A DNA stretch of 12,198 bases from Chloroflexota bacterium (GTDB lineage Bacteria > Chloroflexota > UBA6077 > CF-72), in assembly GCA_019242065.1 (NCBI GenBank), contig JAFAWJ010000352.1, positions 1 to 12,198 of the forward strand, given 5' to 3'. Below, one piece after another: positions 6,245 to 12,198 of the stretch. The notes under the pieces are model-generated. The model was not told the origin of the DNA. It did no database searches and saw nothing but the letters and a program-made list of their open reading frames with translations. The position numbers were made by a program, and so were the translations under genes. Numbering within the stretch: position 1 is the stretch's first letter; each line of letters opens with the position of its first letter.

Positions 6245-8179
6245 CTAGCCAGGGCGACCTGGCCTGAGATACAGCGTCGCGAGCGGCGGCAGCGTCAGGC
6301 TGAGGCTGTGCGGCTGCCCCGCCCAGCTTTCGTCGGCGGCCCACACCTCGCCGCCGTTGCCAATGTTGCCGCCGCCATACAGCGACGAGTCCGTATTCAA
6401 CACCTCGTGCCACGGCCCACCCGTCGGTACTCCCAACCGGTAGCCACTGCGTGGCACCGGTGTGAAGTTGGAGACCACCAGCAACATCTCGCCAGGATTG
6501 CGTCCGCGTCGCAAGAAGGCGAAGACGCTATTCTCGTTGTCGTGTGACTCCAGCCACTGAAAGCCCTGCCAGTCGAAATCCACCTCGTACATCGCCGGAT
6601 TCGACCGATACGCGTGCTGAATGTCAGCGACGCAGCGCTGCAGGCCGCTCTGGAGCGGATACTGGAGCAGGTGCCAGTCGATGCTGTGGCCCTCGGTCCA
6701 CTCGTCACCCTGGCCAAAGTCGAGCCCCTGGAAGAGCAGTTTCTTGCCAGGGTGACCCCACATGTAGCCGTACAGCAGCCGCAGTGTGGCGAACTTTTGC
6801 CACGCGTCGCCCGGTACCTTGCTGAGCATGCTGCCCTTGCCGTGGACGATCTCGTCGTGTGACAGCGGCAACACGAAGTTTTCGTGAAAGGCGTACAGCA
6901 GGCTGAAGGTCAGCTCGTTGTGGTGCCAGCGGCGGTGGATCGGGTTTTGCTCGACGTACGACAGCGTGTCGTGCATCCAGCCCATGTTCCACTTCAAGCT
7001 GAAGCCGAGACCGCCCATATATGGTGGCCGGGTGACCTGCGGCCAGGCCGTCGATTCCTCGGCGATGGTCAGCACGCCCGGACATTCGACGTGGACGACC
7101 TCGTTCATGCGCTGCAGGAATGAGATGGCGTCCAGGTTTTCGCGGCCGCCATACTGGTTCGGCACCCACTGGCCCGCTTCGCGCGAATAATCCAGGTACA
7201 GCATCGAGGCGACGGCGTCCACGCGCAGTCCGTCGATGTGAAACTGCTCGACCCAGTACACCGCGTTCGAAATGAGAAAGCTGCGGACCTCGTTGCGTCC
7301 GTAGTTGAAGATCTTGGTGCCCCAGTCCGGGTGCTCGCCCTGGCGCGGGTCGGCATGCTCGTACAGGGCCGTGCCGTCGAACGTCGCCAGGCCGTGTCCA
7401 TCGCGCGGGAAGTGGGCCGGCACCCAGTCGAGCAACACGCCCACGCCGGCCTGGTGCAGCTGATCGACAAAGGCCCGAAAGTCGTCGGGCGAGCCGAAGC
7501 GGCTGGTTGGCGCGAAGTAGCCGACGGTCTGATAACCCCATGAAGCGTCCAGCGGGTGCTCGCTGATGGGCAGCAGCTCGACGTGTGTGTAACCCATCGA
7601 CTGGCAGTACTCGGCCAGCTGGCGACCCAGCTCCTGGTAGCCGAGAAACCCGTCATCCTCGGGTGAGCGTTTCCACGAGCCGAGATGCACTTCGTAAATG
7701 CTGATCGGCGCGTCGAGGGCCTGCGCCTCGCCGCGATGCTGGACCCAGGTGTCGTCGTGCCACGCGTAGCGGCTCAGATCCCAGACCACCGACGCGGTTC
7801 GCGGCCGCAGCTCGGCGGCGAAGCCGAAGGGGTCGGCCTTTTCGATGCGAAATGCCGAGAACTTCGGTTTGATGCTGTACTTGTAGATGGTGCCCTGGCC
7901 CAGGTCGGGCAGGAAGCCTTCCCAGATGCCCGACGACTGGCGGGGATGCAGCGGGCTGGCGTTCGGGTCCCAGTGATTGAAGTCGCCGACGACGCTGACG
8001 GCATCCGCGTTTGGTGCCCACACGCCGAAGGCGACCCCCGGGCTGCCGTCGACGTCGGCCACGTGGGCACCCAGTTTCTCGTAGATGCGCGCGTGGGTAC
8101 CCTCATTGAAGAGGTACAGGTCGAAGTCGGTTAACAGGCTCGTTCGTGTGTCAGTTGGACGGCTAGGCGCCTGTGTCAT
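6245..8179 (-). CDS. glgB: 1,4-alpha-glucan branching enzyme (GH13_9)
   Basis: 644 residues. It cleaves an alpha-1,4 linkage in a glucan chain and re-attaches the piece in alpha-1,6 linkage. A CBM48-like beta-sandwich spans about residues 40-130 ([20 protein letters not shown]) and the GH13 barrel about 150-530. The catalytic residues are present: nucleophile D321 in DGLRVDAV, acid/base E374 in TIAEES and transition-state stabiliser D442 in [15 protein letters not shown]-terminal beta domain runs from about 545 to 640. The protein is shorter than E. coli GlgB because it lacks the extra N-terminal N1 module, as do many bacterial GlgBs. The ATG at 8179 has AGGA about seven nt upstream. The gene is divergent from glgE across 62 bp, so the branching and polymerising enzymes can share control. 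No in-frame damage is seen. Confidence 0.97.
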   Translation of the reverse strand: MTQAPSRPTDTRTSLLTDFDLYLFNEGTHARIYEKLGAHVADVDGSPGVAFGVWAPNADAVSVVGDFNHWDPNASPLHPRQSSGIWEGFLPDLGQGTIYKYSIKPKFSAFRIEKADPFGFAAELRPRTASVVWDLSRYAWHDDTWVQHRGEAQALDAPISIYEVHLGSWKRSPEDDGFLGYQELGRQLAEYCQSMGYTHVELLPISEHPLDASWGYQTVGYFAPTSRFGSPDDFRAFVDQLHQAGVGVLLDWVPAHFPRDGHGLATFDGTALYEHADPRQGEHPDWGTKIFNYGRNEVRSFLISNAVYWVEQFHIDGLRVDAVASMLYLDYSREAGQWVPNQYGGRENLDAISFLQRMNEVVHVECPGVLTIAEESTAWPQVTRPPYMGGLGFSLKWNMGWMHDTLSYVEQNPIHRRWHHNELTFSLLYAFHENFVLPLSHDEIVHGKGSMLSKVPGDAWQKFATLRLLYGYMWGHPGKKLLFQGLDFGQGDEWTEGHSIDWHLLQYPLQSGLQRCVADIQHAYRSNPAMYEVDFDWQGFQWLESHDNENSVFAFLRRGRNPGEMLLVVSNFTPVPRSGYRLGVPTGGPWHEVLNTDSSLYGGGNIGNGGEVWAADESWAGQPHSLSLTLPPLATLYLRPGRPG

Positions 8180-8201
8180 TGGTTATCCTGTGACGTTTCC
8201 T

Positions 8202-8216
8202 GGCACGCTCCGTGCC
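8202..8216. promoter_or_regulatory. Palindrome in the glgB-glgE divergent spacer
   Basis: GGCACG-CTC-CGTGCC is a perfect 6-bp inverted repeat in the 62-bp spacer. Its placement between divergent starts suggests an operator for a regulator of alpha-glucan genes; it could also be a chance palindrome in GC-rich DNA. No convincing -35/-10 pair is visible in the spacer. Confidence 0.35.
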
Positions 8217-8241
8217 GGCCGAGGGTCTTGTAGAGAAAGCG

Positions 8242-10482
8242 ATGGAATCGACTCCTTCGAACGGTAGCGACAGCCGCGCTCGCATCCAAAAAGCTAACAC
8301 GCGTCCCGACCAGTCGCCGAATGGCGAGGGCGAGGAGCCATTCAAGCCGCCCCGCCGCGGGTCGACGATGCCGTCGACTGACGGAACACCGCCGCCGGCG
8401 GGCGCCGAGAGCACGGCGCCGACTGATAGCCTGACGGCCGCGCAGACCGCAGCCGCGACGTCCGGTGACCGCCCGACGTCCGCGAAGGCCTCGGCGCCAG
8501 CCGTCGTGACCTCCCTGCCGCCGCTCGATCGCTACCCCGCGATCGCCATCGAAGCCGTGCAGCCTGAGCTCGAGGGTGGCCAGTGGCCGATCAAACGCAT
8601 CGTCGGCGATCGCATCGAGGTCTCCGCAGACATCTTCAAAGAGGGCCACGACCTGTTGCAGGCGCGGGTGATCTACCGCCCGTGCGACGAGTCCACCTGG
8701 CAAGAAGCGCCCATGCACCTGGTCGAAAATGACCGCTGGTCCGGCACTTTCAGCGTCGAGCGCAACACGCGCTACGCGTACAGCGTCCTGGCGTTCACCG
8801 ACACCTACGCGTCCTGGCGCGCGGACCTGCAAAAACGTCTGGCCGCGGCCCAGGACGTCGCGTCCGAGCTCCTCGAGGGCCTGCGCCTGGTCGACGAAGC
8901 TGCCGGGCGGTGTACCGACGTCGACGATCGCGGCCGACTCGCGGCCTACGCGGCGCGCTGGCGCGCGGGTGACACTCGCGCGGCGGCCGAGCTGGCCATC
9001 TCCGACGAGCTGGGCCAGGTGCTGGATCGCTGGCCCGACCGCGCCGACGCGACCAGCTACCGCCACGAGCTGCCGCTGGTCGTCGACCGGCCGGCTGCCC
9101 GCTTCGCGGCCTGGTACGAGATCTTTCCGCGGTCGCAGGGCACCGATCCGACGCGCAGCGCGACGTTTCGCGAAGCCGAAGCGCGGTTGCCCGCCATCGC
9201 GGCGATGGGCTTCGACACGCTGTACATGACGCCGATCCATCCCATCGGCATCACCAATCGCAAAGGACCCAACAACACACTGGTCGCCGGTCCGCACGAT
9301 CCTGGCAGCCCGTACGCCACCGGCAGTCCGGCCGGTGGCCACGAGGCGGTCGCCCCCGAGCTTGGTACGCTGGACGACTTTGCCCACTTTCAGCAGGTCG
9401 CCCACGACCACGGCCTTGAGCTGGTGCTCGACTTCGCCATCCAGGTCTCACCCGACCACCCGTGGGTCAGCCAGCACCCGGAGTGGTTTTACCACCGGCC
9501 GGACGGCACGATTAAATTCGCCGAGAATCCGCCCAAGAAGTACGAGGACATCTATCCTCTGAATTTCCGGTCGCCGGACTGGAAAAACCTGTGGGCCGCC
9601 TGGCGCGATCTCGTCTTGCTGTGGGCCGAGCGTGGAGTCCGCGTGTTCCGTGTCGACAACCCGCACACCAAACCGCTGGCATTCTGGGAGTGGATGATCC
9701 GCGAGGTCCAGACGGCCCATCCGGATGTGATCTTCCTCGCCGAGGCCTTCACCCGACCCAAGATGATGCGGCAGTTGGCGAAAGTCGGTTTCACGCAGAG
9801 CTACACCTACTTCACGTGGCGCAATACGAAGTGGGAGCTGCAGGAGTATCTCACCGAGCTGACGCAGAGTGAGATGAAGGAGTACTACCGCGGTAACTTC
9901 TTCGCCAATACTCCAGATATTCTGCCGCCGCTGCTGCAACTAGGCGGCCGTCCCGCGTTCAGGATGCGCCTGGTGCTGGCCGCGACGCTGTCGTCGGTGT
10001 ACGGCATTTACAGCGGCTTCGAGCTGTGCGAAAACACCCCACGCGGTACACCGGGGACGCAAGAGTATTACCAGGACTCGGAGATGTACCAGCACAAGGT
10101 CTGGGACTGGGACCGGCCTGGCAACATCGTCGAGGACATCACGCGTCTCAATCGCGCTCGCCGCGAGAATCCGGCGCTCCAGTTGTACGACAACGTGCGC
10201 TTCCACACGTCGGACAACGATCAATTGCTGGTGTACACCAAGGCGACTCCGGACGGGCGCAACGTCATTGCGTGTGTGGTCAACCTGGATCCGTACTGGC
10301 CGCAGTCTGGCTGGCTGGAGGTGCCGGCGCACGAGTGGGGCATGGCCGCCGACCAGTCCTACGTGATGCACGATCTGTTGTCGGACGAACGCTATACCTG
10401 GCGCGGCAACTGGAACTGGGTGCGACTGGATCCGGCCGTCAGACCGGCGCATCTGCTGCGTATCGAACGTGCATACGGCTGA
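8242..10482 (+). CDS. glgE: Alpha-1,4-glucan:maltose-1-phosphate maltosyltransferase (GH13_3)
   Basis: 746 residues from the ATG at 8242. GlgE transfers maltose from maltose 1-phosphate to the non-reducing end of alpha-1,4-glucan, releasing phosphate. The first 95 or so residues are Ser/Thr/Pro/Ala-rich and look disordered. The conserved family start is RYPAIAIEAVQPELEGGQWP (about 97-116). The N-terminal beta domain and inserted helical segment follow, then the barrel with WYEIFPRS, LYMTPIHPIG and NPPKKYEDIYP. By comparison with characterised GlgE the nucleophile is D472 in FRVDNPHTKP, the acid/base E501 in FLAEAFTRP and the third carboxylate D559 in ANTPDILPP. A GTG at 8212 is in frame, but no ribosome-binding site precedes it and it lies in the spacer palindrome; ATG 8242 has AGAGAAAG just upstream. 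The 3' end overlaps the maltokinase start by 14 nt. Confidence 0.96.
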   Translation: MESTPSNGSDSRARIQKANTRPDQSPNGEGEEPFKPPRRGSTMPSTDGTPPPAGAESTAPTDSLTAAQTAAATSGDRPTSAKASAPAVVTSLPPLDRYPAIAIEAVQPELEGGQWPIKRIVGDRIEVSADIFKEGHDLLQARVIYRPCDESTWQEAPMHLVENDRWSGTFSVERNTRYAYSVLAFTDTYASWRADLQKRLAAAQDVASELLEGLRLVDEAAGRCTDVDDRGRLAAYAARWRAGDTRAAAELAISDELGQVLDRWPDRADATSYRHELPLVVDRPAARFAAWYEIFPRSQGTDPTRSATFREAEARLPAIAAMGFDTLYMTPIHPIGITNRKGPNNTLVAGPHDPGSPYATGSPAGGHEAVAPELGTLDDFAHFQQVAHDHGLELVLDFAIQVSPDHPWVSQHPEWFYHRPDGTIKFAENPPKKYEDIYPLNFRSPDWKNLWAAWRDLVLLWAERGVRVFRVDNPHTKPLAFWEWMIREVQTAHPDVIFLAEAFTRPKMMRQLAKVGFTQSYTYFTWRNTKWELQEYLTELTQSEMKEYYRGNFFANTPDILPPLLQLGGRPAFRMRLVLAATLSSVYGIYSGFELCENTPRGTPGTQEYYQDSEMYQHKVWDWDRPGNIVEDITRLNRARRENPALQLYDNVRFHTSDNDQLLVYTKATPDGRNVIACVVNLDPYWPQSGWLEVPAHEWGMAADQSYVMHDLLSDERYTWRGNWNWVRLDPAVRPAHLLRIERAYG

Positions 10483-11755
10483 GACGCTGCGCGCGGCGCG
10501 CTGGTTTGGCGGCAAGAGCCGCGCGATGGTCGATGCGCGGCTCGTCGACAGCGCATGCTGGGCCGAGCACGCCAGCGTGTCCCTGGTGGAAGTCGCTTAC
10601 GCCAGTGGCCCCTCAGAGACGTATGTCCTGACCGAGCGCTTCGAAGAGCCTGAGGTCGGTCACGCACTGCTGCGCCATTTCGTCGACGGCGCCACGTTGC
10701 CGACGGAGCGGGGTGGTGCGCTCATGTTTCGGCCGACGCACATCCTGCCGACGCGAGTTGCCGACGGACTCGAGCCGGTGGAACTCCTGCGCGGCGAGCA
10801 GAGCAACACCTCGCTGCGCTTCGGCGACACACTGATCTTGAAGCTCTTCCGGCGGCTCCAGTTCGGTCCGAATCCGGACGTGGAGATCGGCTGGTTCCTC
10901 ACCGAGCACACCGGCTTCGCGGGCACCCCGCCGGTCGCGGGCTCGCTGACCTACACCAGCCCGGAGGGTCAGGACGCCGCGTTGGCCCTGCTCCAGCAGT
11001 TTGTGCCCAACCGTGGCGACGCGTGGACGACCACGCTGGCCCGTGTGCGCTCGGTGGTCGACGGCGCGCCTGGTGCTGAAAGTTTGCGCGCCATCGCTCG
11101 GCTTGGAACGACCACCGGCGAGTTGCACGTCGCGCTCGCGAGCGCCACCGGCGAGTTTGCCCCCGAACCGATCTCAGCCGCCGACCTCCAGGTCTGGCAG
11201 GCATCGCTCGAGGCCGAGATCGGGCTTGTGACGGACGCGCTGGCCGCCCACGCCGTCGCGCTGGACCCGCGCCTGTTGCGCGAGCGTGCTGCCGGTCTGG
11301 CTGCACTCGAAGGGTCGCTCAAGATCCGCCACCACGGTGACTACCACCTCGGTCAGGTGCTGGAGCGGTTGGACGGCGACTACGTCATTATCGACTTCGA
11401 GGGCGAGCCGACGCGTCCGCTGGCGCTGCGACGTGAAAAGCGCAGCCCGCTGCGCGACGTGGCCGGCATGCTGCGCTCGTTCGACTACGCGCGCCATGCT
11501 GCGCTGCGGGCCTCGGGGCGCGCCGCGGATCATCCGGCGGCGCATGCTGCCGCGGCCTGGTACGCGGCCGCCCGTCAGGCGTTCCTCGAGGCATACCTGT
11601 TAGTGGCGCGCGGCCAGCCGCGGCTGGTGCCCGAGACCATCGAAGGGCCACTGGGCGCACTGGAGCTGGAAAAAGCCGCCTACGAAGTGATCTACGAGCT
11701 GAACAACCGTCCTGACTGGCTGCCAATCCCCCTGGCAGCTTTCGCCGCGTCCTAG
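10469..11755 (+). CDS. mak: Maltokinase (maltose 1-kinase)
   Basis: 428 residues, slightly shorter than the 440-480 of characterised Mak/Pep2 proteins. It phosphorylates maltose at C1 with ATP, giving the donor used by GlgE. The N-terminal cap domain begins with the hallmark RWFGGKSR (11-18). The kinase fold follows with EQSNTS (110-115), the ATP-binding lysine in LILKLFRRL (K125), the catalytic loop HHGDYHLGQVL (H288-L298, D291), the metal-binding IIDFEGEP (D309) and the family signature EKRSPLRDVAGMLRSFDY (323-340). The GTG at 10469 overlaps the end of glgE by 14 nt, so translational coupling is likely and no independent promoter is expected. It is a single-domain enzyme, not fused to trehalose synthase as in some bacteria. 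Confidence 0.95.
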   Translation: MHTAETLRAARWFGGKSRAMVDARLVDSACWAEHASVSLVEVAYASGPSETYVLTERFEEPEVGHALLRHFVDGATLPTERGGALMFRPTHILPTRVADGLEPVELLRGEQSNTSLRFGDTLILKLFRRLQFGPNPDVEIGWFLTEHTGFAGTPPVAGSLTYTSPEGQDAALALLQQFVPNRGDAWTTTLARVRSVVDGAPGAESLRAIARLGTTTGELHVALASATGEFAPEPISAADLQVWQASLEAEIGLVTDALAAHAVALDPRLLRERAAGLAALEGSLKIRHHGDYHLGQVLERLDGDYVIIDFEGEPTRPLALRREKRSPLRDVAGMLRSFDYARHAALRASGRAADHPAAHAAAAWYAAARQAFLEAYLLVARGQPRLVPETIEGPLGALELEKAAYEVIYELNNRPDWLPIPLAAFAAS

Positions 11756-11818
11756 TCCAGAACGTAGCGTGCACGACAGTCGGTTACGCTTGCAGGCGAT
11801 GGTTTTGTCACGCGTTCA

Positions 11819-12198
11819 ATGCCGCGGCTGACAGTCTGGCCTGGCCGTTCTGACCCGCTCGGGGCCACCTGGGACGGCCATGGCACCAACTTCGCCGTGT
11901 ACGCGCCACGGGCGGTACGCGTCGAGCTGTGTCTGTTCGACGACGTCGCCGGCAAGGAATCCGCTCGCATCGCGCTGCCCGAGCAGACGCGCCACATCTG
12001 GCATGGCTACCTGAACGGCGTCGGTCCGGGCCAGCTGTATGGCTTCCGCGTGCAGGGTCGCTATGCCCCGCGCGAGGGCATCCGCTTCAATCCCAACAAG
12101 CTGCTCATCGATCCGTATGCGCGCGCCATCGCCGGACGTATCGAGTGGCGGGCACCCCTCTTCGGCTACCGCCTCGGCGCCCGTACCGAGGACCTCAC
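11819..12198 (+). CDS. glgX: Glycogen debranching enzyme GlgX/TreX-type (3'-truncated)
   Basis: The first 126 residues are visible; the frame runs off the window end. The start MPRLTVWPGRSDPLGATWDG, then GTNFAVYAPRAVRVELCLFD, IWHGYLNGVGPGQLYGFRV and RFNPNKLLIDPYARAIAG, is the conserved CBM48 module and linker of GlgX/isoamylase-type GH13_11 enzymes, which hydrolyse alpha-1,6 branch linkages. The catalytic barrel is outside the window, so activity cannot be checked. The ATG at 11819 is the only usable start after an in-frame stop at 11765-11767; no clear Shine-Dalgarno precedes it. A 63-bp gap separates it from maltokinase, so it may be in the same operon. Confidence 0.9.
   Translation, partial: MPRLTVWPGRSDPLGATWDGHGTNFAVYAPRAVRVELCLFDDVAGKESARIALPEQTRHIWHGYLNGVGPGQLYGFRVQGRYAPREGIRFNPNKLLIDPYARAIAGRIEWRAPLFGYRLGARTEDL

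Noticed and set aside
6220..6263. 7-bp inverted repeat as glgB terminator
   Set aside because: Short stem with a 30-nt loop, overlaps the coding end and has no T-tract.
5898..6413. 171-codon minus-strand frame with repeated peptide-like segments
   Set aside because: Its periodicity simply reflects the DNA repeats, it overlaps glgB out of frame and has no ribosome-binding site.
8176..9411. 411-codon open frame on the minus strand across glgE
   Set aside because: It is antisense to well-conserved GlgE sequence, Arg/Gly/Val-rich as expected for a GC-rich shadow frame, and matches no family.

Overview
This is a GC-rich, densely packed bacterial chromosomal window with both strands coding and several 5-20 bp gene gaps or overlaps. 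The gene content points to a high-GC Chloroflexota (Thermomicrobia- or Limnocylindria-like) or possibly an actinobacterium. The pointers are an archaeal-type ATP-dependent DNA ligase, an F420-dependent (DUF385/Ddn-type) reductase, a DUF4242 protein, a STAND-type predicted ATPase with TPRs, and the GlgE maltosyltransferase pathway. The taxon is an inference from gene content and composition, not from a marker gene.

Layout. (1) 1-1902 (+) is the C-terminal two thirds or so of a STAND/NB-ARC ATPase with a TPR tail, cut by the window edge. (2) 1886-2619 (-) is a two-gene unit, a Ddn-like reductase followed by a small DUF4242 protein; its end overlaps the end of the ATPase gene tail-to-tail. (3) 2658-4963 (+) holds a small helical protein of unknown function, an ATP-dependent DNA ligase overlapping it by 14 nt, and a receiver-only response regulator. 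(4) 4985-5584 (-) is a TetR repressor. Between it and a small divergent ORF (5711-5908, +) lie two near-identical 20-bp palindromes, one of them inside a good sigma-70-like promoter. (5) 5909-6244 holds no convincing gene but carries a degenerate, hairpin-rich repeat array. (6) 6245-12198 is an alpha-glucan locus: glgB (-), divergent from glgE - maltokinase - glgX (+, the last one cut by the window edge).

How the genes work together. Maltokinase makes maltose 1-phosphate, GlgE adds its maltosyl unit to alpha-1,4-glucan, GlgB introduces alpha-1,6 branches and GlgX removes branches during breakdown. Trehalose synthase (TreS), the usual source of maltose, is not in the window. glgE and maltokinase overlap by 14 nt and are very likely co-transcribed; glgB is read in the opposite direction from a 62-bp spacer that contains a short perfect palindrome.

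The most unusual parts are the repeat/hairpin array at 5924-6199 and the TetR-controlled small ORF of unknown function next to it. Everything else matches known families.
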